In this document: one piece after another, positions 49,069 to 60,200 of the stretch
Position numbering within the stretch: position 1 is the stretch's first letter
Layout: the number at the start of each line of letters is the position of its first letter
Assembly (NCBI RefSeq): GCF_011516925.1
Contig: NZ_WOTG01000001.1
Location: 124,001-188,000 of the forward strand
Length of the DNA stretch: 64,000 nucleotides
Direction: 5' to 3'
DNA from: Acetobacter fabarum
Lineage (GTDB): Bacteria > Pseudomonadota > Alphaproteobacteria > Acetobacterales > Acetobacteraceae
The notes under the pieces: model-generated
Told to the model about the DNA's origin: nothing
What the model saw: the letters and a program-made list of their open reading frames with translations, nothing else
Databases searched by the model: none
Program-made: the position numbers and the translations under genes

Positions 49069-51005
49069 CAGAATGTTTCCCCCAGCCCGATGTACAAGTC
49101 CCACGAATCCCCACGTGGCGCACGGTTAAGCGGCACGGCCACATCCAGCCGGACCGGACCAATAGGCGTGTAATACCGCACACCACCACCAGCACCCACA
49201 CGCAGGGTTCCGGTAAAGGGCATGCTGTTGCTCCCCACCTGCCCGGCATCCGCAAAAGCGGCCAGCCCAAAGCTCTTGAACAGGCGCTGCCTGTATTCCA
49301 CCGTTCCCGCATCCAGCGAGGTGCCACCAATGGCATATTTGGTGTGGCCATATTGCGGCCCAACGCCCTGCCAGCGATAACCACGCACCGTAGCACTCCC
49401 CCCCGCGTACATGCGCTGGTCAGGCGGAATGTCCCACGTGCCTGCACCCTGAATACTGCCAATAGTTCCACGGAACGCCAGAATACTCCGCCCCGGGCGG
49501 CTTATACCCAGCTTGTGCAGGTCCACGTAAGTGGAGGCTGTTGCATTCATGATTGTAAAGAACGATGTACCCGCCTCCTTGCTCCCCAGAGAGACCGAGG
49601 GGGTCACGTTAATGCTCGCACGCACGCCATGTGTTGCGGGCTCTATGGGGTTGCCCACCCCGGTATTGTCATACATGCCTGAAAGCGGTGCCGAGAGAAT
49701 GGTATAACTGCGCGAAACGCCGAACTGCTCAATTCTTTCCTGCTCTGCGGCCAGGCCAAAATTGCCGTTCCAGTTCTTGGCCAGCGGGCGGGTTATGCCC
49801 CCGCGCAACAGCAATGCCGTCTGCCGGTAGGACCAGAAGAGCTGCCGCAGGCCTTCTATGCGGGCATTCAGGTTCTGTTTGCTTTCCAGAAAGTCAGGTT
49901 TGAAAAAATCTGCATACACATCATACCCCAGCCCCTGCTGGGCAGACCCGCCAAGGCCGGTGATCAGGGCTGTCAGGCGCAGGCGCTCGGCATTGCCGAG
50001 CAGGTTGTTGTGGGTCCACATGGCCCCCACGCGGGCGCCAAGGTCCGTGGAGTACCCGAGTTCTGCCCCAATGGAGTGGCGCTTGCCTTCCTGAAAGGAA
50101 AAATCCAGCGGCATGGTGCCATTAACCGCCTTGTTGGAGGCATCCCTGACCGTAACATTGGAAAAAACACCCAAGGTGGTCAGGTCCTGCCGTGCGGCTT
50201 CTATGCGGGATGGCTGGTACAGCTCCCCTTCATGCACGGTCAGCCGCCTGCGCACGAACGACTGATGCACCCGCTTGAGTCCTTCCAGGTTGATCCTGCC
50301 AATATCCAGTATGGGACCGGGAACAACAGGGTACACAATATCCACTGTTTTGGTGCCCGGGCGCAGGTAGGCCATGGGCTTGTCAACCTGTGCCAGTGCG
50401 TGCCCGCTCTCACGCAAAGCATCCATCAGGCGGCCACCTGCGGCCAGCACATCTGCGGCTATGGCAGGCTGGCCGGTATGCAGGCCAAACGCTTTTTGCT
50501 GTTCGGGGGTAAGTTGCGGGGCAACGCCAGTGGCACTTTCCACCAGCTTGACCGAACCAAGGTGGAAAAGCGGACCTTTATCAACCTTAACGGTAATATC
50601 CACCTTGTCATGCTCGGGCACGGTCCCAATCCATGATGCCAGAGCGTTGGACATCCCATCCATGGCAATGCCCTGCTTGCCATTGCGGAGCATGATATGC
50701 ACCGTGCTGTCGTAATACCCGCAGCTTTCCAGCGCGCCGCGCAGGCGGTCATATTCGTTGCGCACGCGCCCGGCCAGCGCAAACGGGCCAACCGCCCGCG
50801 TGGATTGCAGGCTTAACAGGTCGGACGAAGCCTTGAGCGCGGTATCCAGATCGCTCTGCCCGGTTGGGTCGAGGTTTGTCACATAGGGCTGTGGGTCTGC
50901 TGCCCGCGCGCCACATGTTAAAACGCTCCACAGCGCCGCTCCAGCCAGAAGCCGATTCGCGGTACCAGTAAACCTGCCAAGTATGTTGCGATTGTAAACG
51001 GCCAC
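49068..51005 (-). CDS. tamA: Outer membrane assembly protein TamA (BamA/Omp85 family)
   Basis: 645 residues. Signal peptide (hydrophobic stretch about 19-31, cleavage after ARA at 35), POTRA domains (about 40-300; e.g. VDITVKVDKGPLFHLGSVKL), and a C-terminal 16-strand barrel ending in the signature phenylalanine (DLYIGLGETF). GGSATVRGYRWQGVG is the conserved Omp85 RGY loop. I chose the GTG at 51005, with AGGACA just before it; longer upstream starts lack a signal sequence. Divergent from plsC. Confidence 0.92.
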   Translation of the reverse strand: MAVYNRNILGRFTGTANRLLAGAALWSVLTCGARAADPQPYVTNLDPTGQSDLDTALKASSDLLSLQSTRAVGPFALAGRVRNEYDRLRGALESCGYYDSTVHIMLRNGKQGIAMDGMSNALASWIGTVPEHDKVDITVKVDKGPLFHLGSVKLVESATGVAPQLTPEQQKAFGLHTGQPAIAADVLAAGGRLMDALRESGHALAQVDKPMAYLRPGTKTVDIVYPVVPGPILDIGRINLEGLKRVHQSFVRRRLTVHEGELYQPSRIEAARQDLTTLGVFSNVTVRDASNKAVNGTMPLDFSFQEGKRHSIGAELGYSTDLGARVGAMWTHNNLLGNAERLRLTALITGLGGSAQQGLGYDVYADFFKPDFLESKQNLNARIEGLRQLFWSYRQTALLLRGGITRPLAKNWNGNFGLAAEQERIEQFGVSRSYTILSAPLSGMYDNTGVGNPIEPATHGVRASINVTPSVSLGSKEAGTSFFTIMNATASTYVDLHKLGISRPGRSILAFRGTIGSIQGAGTWDIPPDQRMYAGGSATVRGYRWQGVGPQYGHTKYAIGGTSLDAGTVEYRQRLFKSFGLAAFADAGQVGSNSMPFTGTLRVGAGGGVRYYTPIGPVRLDVAVPLNRAPRGDSWDLYIGLGETF

Positions 51006-51252
51006 TCTGTCCTGTCTGTCTGTTGCTGCATGTAGGCTATGTGGCCCGTTATCGGGGCTTATTTTTACATGTTTCTCCCGGCCTACAAGCATACCATGAC
51101 AAAAATTAGGTATTCCGCCAAAAAAAACCTTCTCACACGGTGGATTGTCCCCTCCCCCCTCTTCGCGGTATGAGAACGCATGTTTATGTGTTTCTTCCAC
51201 ATTGCTGCCCGCTCCTTGGCCCAACCGGCCAGCCTCTGGCAGAAGCAGGACC

Positions 51253-52341
51253 ATGCGCACCAAGCCTGACCAACCTACGCAGTCCCTGCCCCTGGGCACG
51301 CCTGCCACCGCTCCGATCTCTCCCCTTCCGTCATGGGTAGATATGCTGTTCCGCCGTGCGGGGCAGGCCCGCTCGGCCATACGTCTGGCCGGACTGCTGG
51401 TATGGGTGCCGCTTTCCGTCGGGTTTGAAGCCTGCCTGCTGCCCGTGCCCGGCACGGCCAAAATCCGCTGGACGCGGGTTATCTGGGGTGTGCTGTGCCG
51501 CATTATTGGCCTGCATATTACCGTTGTGGGCAAACGGGTGGGCACGGTTGGGGGCATCAAGGCCCGCAAACGGGGTGAGCGGCCTGTTATCTATATTTCC
51601 AACCACATGTCATGGCTGGATGTGCCCGTGCTGGGCACGCTGCTGCCGTCTGTTTTTGTGGCCAAAGGAGATATTGAAAAATGGCCGGTCATGGGGCTTA
51701 TCTCCCATATTGGCCGCACCATTTTTGTCAGCCGCCAGCGCAGCACCACCGGGCGCGAACGCGACCAGATGATCCAGCGTATGGTGAACGGGGATAATCT
51801 GGTCCTCTTCCCCGAGGGCACATCCTCCGATGGGTCGCGCGTTCTACCGTTCATGTCCGCTTTTTTTGCCATTGCCAAGCTACCCAAGCTCAAGGATGGC
51901 ATGGACAAGAGCCTGCTGCCTGTAACCTACGAGCCCGGCATGGTGCCCCTTATACAACCCGTCTCCCTTGTTTATGACGAGCTGGAGGGCCTGCCGATCA
52001 GCCGGTTCCGCCGCCCTGTTTTCTCATGGTACGGGGATATGGATCTGGGCCCGCATGTCTGGCAGCTTTTGCAGTGGAAGCGCTCGCGCGTAACCGTTGT
52101 GCTACACGAACCACTGGACCCCGACCTGTTCCCCAGCCGCAAGGCGCTGGCGCAGGCCGCATGGAAAGCCGTGGCCGATGGCTGCGCCGACCTACGGCAG
52201 AACCGTGAGCCACGTGTGCAGCCCGGCCGGTTCAATGCGGCATCCCTGCCCGCCAATTTTTTACCCGCGCATGTGAAGAAAACAAAACTGCTGCTTGACA
52301 GAACGGCCTCATTTTTTGCTTCATTGAAAAAGAGGACATAA
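51253..52341 (+). CDS. plsC: 1-acyl-sn-glycerol-3-phosphate acyltransferase PlsC
   Basis: 362 residues. N-terminal membrane segment about 45-65 and another about 70-90. The acyltransferase motifs are NHMSWLD (Nx(4)D, about 117-123) and FPEGTSSDG (about 187-195). It makes phosphatidic acid from lysophosphatidic acid. Longer than E. coli PlsC because of N- and C-terminal extensions. I chose the ATG at 51253 with GCAGGA upstream. Divergent from tamA with 247 bp between starts. Confidence 0.9.
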   Translation: MRTKPDQPTQSLPLGTPATAPISPLPSWVDMLFRRAGQARSAIRLAGLLVWVPLSVGFEACLLPVPGTAKIRWTRVIWGVLCRIIGLHITVVGKRVGTVGGIKARKRGERPVIYISNHMSWLDVPVLGTLLPSVFVAKGDIEKWPVMGLISHIGRTIFVSRQRSTTGRERDQMIQRMVNGDNLVLFPEGTSSDGSRVLPFMSAFFAIAKLPKLKDGMDKSLLPVTYEPGMVPLIQPVSLVYDELEGLPISRFRRPVFSWYGDMDLGPHVWQLLQWKRSRVTVVLHEPLDPDLFPSRKALAQAAWKAVADGCADLRQNREPRVQPGRFNAASLPANFLPAHVKKTKLLLDRTASFFASLKKRT

Positions 52342-52546
52342 CCAGCGCGGCCGCCCCAAAACGGCCGACATATTGTTCACGGCGGGAGGCCACTCTGTCC
52401 GGCACGGCATGGCTCTTATTACGCACCATTCCTGACCACGCCCTTCCAAGCCGTGAGAAAAGAGGCTTGACCTGCGCCCCCGCACGCCTGATGTCCTCTT
52501 TCCGCCGCATGGAATGGGCCAGCGGTAGAGCGGAGTGGCAGCCATT

Positions 52547-53932
52547 ATGACCCGAACCCCCGACCAAACAGCACCGTCACGCGCCCTGCATGTGATTACA
52601 TGGGGCTGCCAGATGAACGTGTATGACAGTGCACGCATGGGGGATGTGCTGCGCCCATTGGGCTACCAGCCGGTGGATACGCCCGATACGGCAGATATGA
52701 TCATCCTTAACACCTGCCATATCCGTGACCGTGCGGCGGAAAAGGTTTTTTCCGAACTCGGCCGCCTGCGGCTGATCAAGGAAGCCCGTAAGGCGGAAGG
52801 CCAGCAGACCATTATTGCCGTGGCCGGGTGTGTGGCGCAGGCCGAAGGACAGGAAATTCTGGCCCGCGCGCCATACGTGGACATCGTTCTTGGCCCACAG
52901 ACATACCACCGCCTGCCAGAAATGGTGGCCCGCGCGGCCCGTGCGGGGAATGCCGTTATTGAAACCGACTTCCCCACCGAACAGAAATTCGACTTCCTGC
53001 CCGAAGCCGAAGCCCCGCAGACACCGGGGAATTACACAGCCTTCCTGACCATTCAGGAAGGGTGCGACAAGTTCTGCTCCTTCTGCGTGGTCCCTTACAC
53101 CCGCGGGGCGGAAAGCAGCCGCAGCGTGCTGTCCGTTCTGGCCGAAGCCCGCCGCATGGCCCAAAGCGGCGTGCGCGAGATCAGCCTGCTGGGGCAGAAC
53201 GTCAACGCCTATCACGGCGAAGGCCCTGATGGCACGGTATGGGACCTGACCCGTCTGGCCTATGCGCTGGCGGAAATTCCCGGTCTGTCCCGCATCCGCT
53301 ACACCACATCCCACCCGCGGGACATGAACGATGCGCTGATCGCAGCCCACCGCGACCTGCCAGAGCTCATGCCGTTCCTCCACCTGCCCGTACAGTCCGG
53401 CTCCGACCGTATTCTGCGCGCCATGAACCGTGGCCACACGGCAGATGAGTACCGCGACCTTGTGCATCGCCTGCGCGCGGCCAAGCCGGACCTTGCCCTG
53501 TCCTCCGACTTTATTATCGGCCACCCGGGCGAGACGGATGAGGATTTTGAAGCCACCATGCAGCTTGTGCGCGATGTGGGGTTTGCGCTGGCCTATTCCT
53601 TTAAATACTCCCCCCGCCCCGGCACCCCGGCAGCGGGCGCGCCCCTGCAGGTGCCCGAGGACGTAAAGGATGCCCGCCTGCAAGCCCTGCAGAAACTCCT
53701 GCGCGAACAGCAGGATGCGTTTAACGCATCCATGGTTGGCAAGACCGTGCCCGTCCTGTTTACTGGCAAAGGGCGCAAGCCCGGGCAGATTGCAGGACGC
53801 TCACCCTGGCTCCAGCCGGTCCATGTGATCGGCCCTGACCGCCTGATCGGCCAGACGGTGCCAGTCCGCATAACAGAACGCCTGACAAACTCGCTGGGCG
53901 GTATTCTGGAAGAGGAGAATGTATACGCTTGA
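52547..53932 (+). CDS. miaB: tRNA-2-methylthio-N6-dimethylallyladenosine synthase MiaB
   Basis: 461-residue radical SAM methylthiotransferase acting at A37 of tRNAs that read UNN codons. The N-terminal UPF0004 domain supplies Cys21 (TWGCQMN), Cys57-region (NTCHIRD) and GCVAQ for the second cluster; the radical SAM cluster is CDKFCSFC near residue 174; a TRAM domain ends the protein. GTG at 52535 is another possible start. First gene of miaB-phoH-ybeY-corC; it overlaps phoH. Confidence 0.95.
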   Translation: MTRTPDQTAPSRALHVITWGCQMNVYDSARMGDVLRPLGYQPVDTPDTADMIILNTCHIRDRAAEKVFSELGRLRLIKEARKAEGQQTIIAVAGCVAQAEGQEILARAPYVDIVLGPQTYHRLPEMVARAARAGNAVIETDFPTEQKFDFLPEAEAPQTPGNYTAFLTIQEGCDKFCSFCVVPYTRGAESSRSVLSVLAEARRMAQSGVREISLLGQNVNAYHGEGPDGTVWDLTRLAYALAEIPGLSRIRYTTSHPRDMNDALIAAHRDLPELMPFLHLPVQSGSDRILRAMNRGHTADEYRDLVHRLRAAKPDLALSSDFIIGHPGETDEDFEATMQLVRDVGFALAYSFKYSPRPGTPAAGAPLQVPEDVKDARLQALQKLLREQQDAFNASMVGKTVPVLFTGKGRKPGQIAGRSPWLQPVHVIGPDRLIGQTVPVRITERLTNSLGGILEEENVYA

Positions 53933-55026
53933 ACACCACGCGCACGTCCCCCCCTCCTTCCGTCGCGGTTGCGGAGCTGGCTCAGCCCGTAACCCTGCAA
54001 TTTGAAAACAACGCGCTGCTTGCCCGACTGGTCGGAGACCACGACAGGCACCTGCGCTGCCTGGAAGAAGGGCTGGAAGTGGACGTTGCGCGACGCGGCA
54101 ACCGCATTTCCATCCGGGGTCTGCCAGAAACCACATCCCTTGCCCGCACGACCCTGAGCCTGCTGTACCAGAAACTGGCAGCAGGCGAGACCATAGACAT
54201 CAGCGCAGTAGAGGCGGCCATACGCATGTCCAGAGTACATGAAAGCAGACCTACCCTCCCCCTGTCTGTTGCTCCGGCAACGCCCTTTGCCAATCAGGAC
54301 CCCACACTGCCCGTTATCCGGCTGCGGCAGGGCAACATAGAGCCCCGCTCCCCCGGACAAGCCAGCTACATGCGCGCCCTTGCCACCAAGGAGCTTGTGT
54401 TTGGCATTGGCCCTGCGGGTACGGGCAAAACCTATCTTGCCGTGGCTCAGGCGGTCTCCCTCCTGCTGGCAGGCTCCATTGACCGGATCATTCTCTCCCG
54501 CCCTGCGGTGGAAGCGGGCGAACGGCTCGGCTTTCTGCCCGGGGACATGAAGGACAAGATCGACCCCTACCTCCGCCCTCTCTATGACGCACTGCACGAC
54601 ATGCTCCCCGGTGATCAGGTCATGCGCCGCATGAGTGCGGGTGAGATTGAAGTCGCCCCCCTTGCCTTCATGCGCGGGCGCACGCTCTCGCACGCATATG
54701 TTATTCTGGACGAAGCCCAGAACACCACCATCGCGCAGATGAAGATGTTCCTGACCCGCCTGGGGCCGGGCTCACGCATGGTTGTAACGGGGGATCTGAC
54801 CCAGATTGACCTGCCGCATGACACACCCTCGGGCCTGCAGGATGCGGTAGATACGCTTGAAAACGTCAAGGGAATTACCATTTGCCGTTTTGAAGCGGCT
54901 GATGTTGTGCGACACAAGCTGGTCGCGCGCATTATTGAAGCTTATGATGCAAAAACGACGACGGCTGATAAAAAAGGGCACTCCCGCCACAAGGGCCGTC
55001 AGGAGAACAATGGAACCGCGAAGTAG
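53929..55026 (+). CDS. ybeZ: PhoH family protein (PhoH-like / YbeZ)
   Basis: 365 residues. P-loop GPAGTGKT (about 162-169), the Walker [11 protein letters not shown] and the arginine-finger-like segment [10 protein letters not shown] mark the PhoH/YbeZ ATPase. An N-terminal KH-like domain precedes it. In the YbeZ-YbeY pair it is linked to ribosome and RNA quality control. The start is TTG at 53929 (overlapping the miaB stop as TTGA), supported by GAGGAG upstream; no better ATG or GTG in frame lies near. It overlaps ybeY by 17 bp. Confidence 0.9.
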   Translation: MNTTRTSPPPSVAVAELAQPVTLQFENNALLARLVGDHDRHLRCLEEGLEVDVARRGNRISIRGLPETTSLARTTLSLLYQKLAAGETIDISAVEAAIRMSRVHESRPTLPLSVAPATPFANQDPTLPVIRLRQGNIEPRSPGQASYMRALATKELVFGIGPAGTGKTYLAVAQAVSLLLAGSIDRIILSRPAVEAGERLGFLPGDMKDKIDPYLRPLYDALHDMLPGDQVMRRMSAGEIEVAPLAFMRGRTLSHAYVILDEAQNTTIAQMKMFLTRLGPGSRMVVTGDLTQIDLPHDTPSGLQDAVDTLENVKGITICRFEAADVVRHKLVARIIEAYDAKTTTADKKGHSRHKGRQENNGTAK

Positions 55027-55552
55027 CCTTGGCCCTGTCCTGACGCAGGACGTGGCCGACCCTGTGGATACGGACCCGTATCCAACAGGGTTTCATGATG
55101 AGTTGACGCAGGATGGCCCGGATGTGCTTATCCGGGATACACGCTGGCGCTCCTACGCCCCCGCACCCGAAAAAACCGTGCGCCGCGCCTTGGCGGCCTG
55201 CGCGCAGTATGGGCTTGAACCCGGCAGTGTTGTGCTGGCAAGCGACCGGGAGGTGCGGCTGCTCAACGGCAGGCACCGGGGCAAGCATAAACCCACCAAC
55301 GTACTGACCTTTGAACCCCCACCCGGCTATGGCGGGGGGGATATTATTCTGGCGCTGGAAACGGTTGTGCGTGAGGCCCGCAAGGCTGGTCGGCCAGTCA
55401 GCCACCATCTGGCGCATCTGGTTGTGCATGGCAGCCTGCATCTGGCTGGGTATGACCACCACCACCCAGGCGAAGCACGGGAAATGGAAATGCTGGAATC
55501 CCGCCTGCTTTCCCGCATGAAAGTGCCTAACCCGTGGAAGACCCGGTCATGA
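55010..55552 (+). CDS. ybeY: Endoribonuclease YbeY (rRNA maturation)
   Basis: 180 residues. The metal-binding signature HGSLHLAGYDH (about 138-148) is intact, with the upstream RLLNGRHRGKHKPTNVLTF segment typical of the UPF0054 family. The N-terminus is about 30 residues longer than in E. coli YbeY. AGGAG precedes the ATG at 55010. It overlaps both phoH (17 bp) and corC (4 bp). Confidence 0.93.
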   Translation: MEPRSSLGPVLTQDVADPVDTDPYPTGFHDELTQDGPDVLIRDTRWRSYAPAPEKTVRRALAACAQYGLEPGSVVLASDREVRLLNGRHRGKHKPTNVLTFEPPPGYGGGDIILALETVVREARKAGRPVSHHLAHLVVHGSLHLAGYDHHHPGEAREMEMLESRLLSRMKVPNPWKTRS

Positions 55553-56496
55553 GCGAACACGATACGTCAGCCGAGCGGGCGGAGCCTTCCGGGCGAAGCC
55601 TGTTTTCGTTTTTTCATCGCAAAAAGCCTACGGGCGGGTTGCGCAGTTCTATTGCCGCCCTTGTGCAGCAGGCCGCCGAAGCAGGGGATGAGAGCGCCCC
55701 GGACGGCGAAAAACCCGAACTGGACCGGCAGGAACGTGCGCTCATCGCCAATATCCTGCGCCTGCGCAATATTTCGGCCGATGACGTAATGGTGCCCCGA
55801 GCCGATATTGTGGCCATGCCGGTTTCCATCTCTCTGGACGAGGCCCTGGCCATGATGCGGCGCGAAAACCACTCGCGCATGCCCGTGTACCGCGACCAGC
55901 TTGATGACATTGTTGGCATGATCCACGTAAAGGATCTTATTGCCTATGTGGGCACCAGCGAGGCGTTCAATCTGGAACCCCTGCTCCGCCAGCCCCTGTT
56001 TATTGCCCCGCAGATTCCCGTGCTGGACCTGCTGTTGCAAATGCGCCAGCGCCACATGCACCTTGCCCTTGTTATTGATGAATACGGCGGCATTGATGGT
56101 CTGGTAACGATTGAAGACCTGATCGAAACCATTGTGGGCGATATTTCCGACGAGCATGATGAACCCGAGGCGGTGCTGATTACCCCCCGCCCCGATGGGT
56201 CATATGACGTGGATGCCCGCTGCCCGGTGGAAGAGTTCGAGCAAAAAATTGGCCCGATTCTGACCGATAGCGAAAAAGAAGCCGAAATCGAGACCATTGG
56301 TGGCCTTGTCTTTCGTATGGCCGGGCATGTGCCCACACGCGGCGAGGTGCTGACGCACGAAAACGGTTATCTGTTCCGCGTGCTTGATGCGGATGCACGG
56401 CATATCCGCCGGGTACGGGTGCGCAAGCTGGGTAGCGAGGGAGAAAACCCCTCCAATCCACCGGCGCAGGCAGGTCTGCCTGCAACAACAGGTTGA
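55549..56496 (+). CDS. CBS-domain protein of the CorC/HlyC family
   Basis: 315 residues, no membrane segments. A pair of CBS domains (about 85-205; NHSRMPVYRDQLDDIVGMIHVKDLI and the second ending VIDEYGGIDGLVTIEDLIE) is followed by the transporter-associated CorC_HlyC domain (about 220-300). CorC-like proteins influence magnesium/cobalt efflux and appear in the phoH-ybeY-corC-lnt cluster. I chose the ATG at 55549 overlapping the ybeY stop; a GTG at 55534 is also possible. The usual next gene, lnt, is missing here. Confidence 0.9.
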   Translation: MSEHDTSAERAEPSGRSLFSFFHRKKPTGGLRSSIAALVQQAAEAGDESAPDGEKPELDRQERALIANILRLRNISADDVMVPRADIVAMPVSISLDEALAMMRRENHSRMPVYRDQLDDIVGMIHVKDLIAYVGTSEAFNLEPLLRQPLFIAPQIPVLDLLLQMRQRHMHLALVIDEYGGIDGLVTIEDLIETIVGDISDEHDEPEAVLITPRPDGSYDVDARCPVEEFEQKIGPILTDSEKEAEIETIGGLVFRMAGHVPTRGEVLTHENGYLFRVLDADARHIRRVRVRKLGSEGENPSNPPAQAGLPATTG

Positions 56497-56566
56497 CGGC
56501 AGTTCTTTCTGCCGCCATCCCTGTTCGCAGCATTTTGGTCCATTGATCGGGAAGGCTTGGTTCCTC

Positions 56567-57187
56567 ATGTCCTTTACACGTCGTTCTTTTCTTGTCGCTA
56601 CGGGCGCCGCCCTTACCGCCAGTTCACTCCCCGGGCTGGCTTTTGCGGCCGATGCAGCCGATACGCGCTTTACCCCGCGCGTGCTGGGCAACCCCAACGC
56701 CAAGGTGGTGGTGGAGGAATGGTTCTCCCTGACCTGCATCCACTGTGCGCATTTTGCGGAAGAAACCTTCCCGCAGGTTAAGAAAAACCTGATCGATACG
56801 GGCAAAATCCGTTACGTTTTTCATGACTTCCCCACCGACCAGCTTGCAACACTTGCTGCCATGGTCGCACGCTCCCTGCCCGAAGAACGGTACGAGCCCT
56901 TCTGCTCGGCCGTGCTCTCCAGCCTGGATCGCTGGGCGTACAACAACGAGGCCGATCACAAGGCCGAGCTGCAAAAAATGGCGGCCTTTGCCGGCATGCC
57001 ACCCGAAACGTTTGAAAAAGCGGTAACGGACCAGAAGCTGCTCCAGTTCATCATGACCGAGCAGAGCGAAGCGCAGGACAAATACAACATTGAGTCCACC
57101 CCCACCTTCCGCTTCAACAACAAGGAGCAGGTGTCCAGCGCCCTCTCCTACGACGACTTTGTTAAATATCTGAACAAGGCAAGCTGA
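56567..57187 (+). CDS. DsbA-like thiol oxidoreductase with a Tat-type signal
   Basis: 206 residues. The N-terminus TRRSFLVATGAALTASSLPG fits a twin-arginine signal, cleaved likely after AFA (residue 27). The thioredoxin-fold domain has the redox motif CIHC (Cys57, Cys60) and the cis-proline ESTPTF near residue 180, as in the BdbD/DsbA-like family. It should oxidise or isomerise disulfides in the periplasm. Tat export would suggest folding, or cofactor or complex formation, before export. It is 47 bp upstream of smc, a common alphaproteobacterial pair. Confidence 0.88.
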   Translation: MSFTRRSFLVATGAALTASSLPGLAFAADAADTRFTPRVLGNPNAKVVVEEWFSLTCIHCAHFAEETFPQVKKNLIDTGKIRYVFHDFPTDQLATLAAMVARSLPEERYEPFCSAVLSSLDRWAYNNEADHKAELQKMAAFAGMPPETFEKAVTDQKLLQFIMTEQSEAQDKYNIESTPTFRFNNKEQVSSALSYDDFVKYLNKAS

Positions 57188-57234
57188 CTGTTTTTTAACA
57201 GTCAGCCCTCCCGACCAGAAAAACACAGATCTGT

Positions 57235-60200
57235 ATGACGGTTCGTTTTGTTCGCCTCCGCATTGTGGGGTTCAAAAGCTTTGCCGACCCCATAACCGTG
57301 GAACTGCTCCCCGGTCTGACCGGCGTTGTTGGCCCTAACGGATGCGGCAAATCCAACGTGGTGGAAGCACTCCGTTGGGTTATGGGGGAATCCTCCGCCC
57401 GCTCCCTGCGTGGGGGGGAAATGGATGACCTTATTTTTGCAGGCACAGCCGGGCGTCCGGCCCGCTCGCTGGCGGAAGTCACCGTAACGCTGGAAGGCAC
57501 AAAGGGCTTTGGCCCCGCAGCCTTTGCCGATCTGGATGAACTCCAGATTACCCGCCGGGCAGAACGCGGTGCCGGGAGCGATTACCGCATTAACGGCCGC
57601 CCCGTTCGCGCAAGGGATGTACAGACCCTGTTTGCCGATCTGGCATCTGGTGCGCGCTCCTCCGCCATGGTCAGTCAGGGCCGGGTGGCCATGCTGGTCG
57701 GTGCCCGCCCGGAAGAGCGGCGCAGCATTCTGGAAGAAGCCGCAGGCATTACCGGCCTGCATGCCCGCCGGCACGAAGCCGAGATCAAGCTCCGCGCAAC
57801 CGAAGGCAACCTGACCCGCGCGGAAGACCGCCGTGTGCAGTTGACCGAACGGCTGAGTGGTCTGGCCGAACAGTCGCGCGAGGCCACGCGCTACCGCGAA
57901 ATTTCAGCGGCCCTGCGGGACGCGGAAACCGAGCTGCTGGCAGTCCTGCACGCACGGGCCAGACTGGCCGTGGAGCGCGCGGCAAATGCCGCCGTGCAGG
58001 CCCGCAAAACCCTGACGACACATGAAGAAGCGGCCGAAACCGCTGTTCTGGCCGAATTTGAAGCCACCAAAGCCCTCCCCGCGCTGCGTGAGAAAGCCGA
58101 TGCCGCCCGCACGGCACTGGAACGCTGCCGTGTTCTGGCAGAAGGCGTGGTCAAGGAAGAAGAACGCGCAGCCGCTCAGGCGCAAGCCGCAGCCGAACTG
58201 CTGCAACAGCACGAGGCCGATGCACAGGCCGCACAGACCCGCCTGCAGGACGTGCTGGACACGCTCGAACGCCTTAAGGCGGATATGGCCGAAGTGCTGA
58301 CCGCCCAGACATCGCTCCCCACCCGCACGGCCGAGGCCGAGCAGCAGATACAACAACTGGGCACCCAGCAGACCGAAACCGAACAGGCCCTTGCCAGCCT
58401 GACAGCCGAGCTGAGTGCAGCCCGCGCAGGCAAGGAACGGGCCGAAGACAGCCTGAACAACGCCCGCACACGGCACGAGCGGGTTGCCCTCGCACTCAAC
58501 ACCATTCAGGCTGAACTGGCGGAACTGGAAAGCCAGCTTCCCTCCGAGCAGGCACTGGCTACGGCGCAGGAGCAGGCAGAGCAGGCCGCACAGGCCCAGC
58601 AGGCAGCCAAAGCCGCGCAGGAGGAAGCCGAGCGCCTTTGTGCGCAATGCAATATTGACCTCTCCATTGCCAAAAATAATGCACAGGCTGCACAGGCCGC
58701 TCAAAACGAGCAACAAAAAGCCCTGCAACAGGCCCGACAACGCCTGACAGCCCTGCAGGCTGAACTGCATGGGGCCGAAAAGCGCCATGCCGAAGCGCTG
58801 GAGGCGCTCATCAGCCCCGATGTGCTGGATGCGCTCCAAACCAGCACCCAGCAAGCAGCCGCCACGCTGGAACAGGCCACGCAAACGCAGGAAAAAGCCG
58901 AGGCCGAACGCCGCGCCGCCAGCACCGCCTTTACCGAGGCCAGTCGCGCTGCGCAGGAGGCCGAAGCACACCAGCGCAGTGCTGCCGAAGCCCTGCGCAC
59001 GGCCAGCACCACGCAGCAACGCGCACAGCACGAAGCACAGACCCTTACGCGGGAACTGGACAAGGTGCGGGCCGAAGCCATTGCTGACACGGTTCTGGAC
59101 AGCGCCCGACAGGCACGCACCCAGCAGGAAAATGCGCTGGCCCAGACCGGGGCCGAGCTGGAGCAGGCCGAACACACGCTAAGTGTGCATAAGGCCCAGT
59201 ACGCAACAGCCCAGGAGCAGCAGACCACACTCCAGACCGAACTGACCCGCCTGCAGGCACAGGCCGAAGGGCTGGATCAGGCTCTGGGGCAGGATAGTGC
59301 TGTGGCGGAAAACCCGGTTTCCGCCCAGATTACCGTTCCCGAAGAATACGAAAACGCTCTGGCTGCCGCTTTGGCGGAAGGGCTGGACGCACCCGCAGCC
59401 CCCGATGCCCCCCAAGGCTGGCGGCACCTCCCGCCTGAATCCCTGCCTGCCCTGCCCGGCGGCGCACAGCCGCTCAAAAACCACATTACAGCACCGCCGG
59501 AGCTGGACAGGGTCCTGCTTTGTACCGGGCTGCTGCCCGAAGGTGCGGATGGGCGAGCGCTTCAGCCCTTGCTGGCTCCGGGGCAATGTCTGGTCTCCAC
59601 CGCAGGGGATCTATGGCGGTGGGACGGGTTTTACACTCAGGCAGGGGGAACCAGCACGGCCGCGCGCAGGCTGGCCCAACGCCGTGTTCTGCGCGAAACC
59701 CAAAGCCGTCTGAGCGTGCTGCAGGCCGACCTGCCCGCCATACAGGCAAGCGTTGCAAGCTGTGCTGCCGCAGTACAGGCCAATGAAGACCTGCTCAGGC
59801 AACTGCGCAGCAGCCGCAACACGCAGGAACAAGCACTCCAGAAGGCCCGCGCGCATGAGACCGAAACAGAGCGCCGCCATGCCTCCTACCGCGCAAGGCT
59901 GGATGCCACACTCCCCCAGCATGAGCGCGCACAGGCTGCTCTAGCCGAAGCCGAGACCACACTCAGCAATGCCCGGCTCGCGCATGAGAGCCTGCCATCC
60001 TTACAGGATACCCAGCGTGCCCTCGCCACCACGCGTGAGAGAAACACCGCAGCACAAACCGCCGAGCAGCAGGCGCATGCTGCCTTCAAACAGGCACAGG
60101 CGGCCCTGCAAACGGCCCGGGACAAACTAGCCCGCGCCGAACAGCAGCATGCCTCCGCCACAACGCGGCTGGAAACGCTCACCCCCGAGCTTGAACGCCT

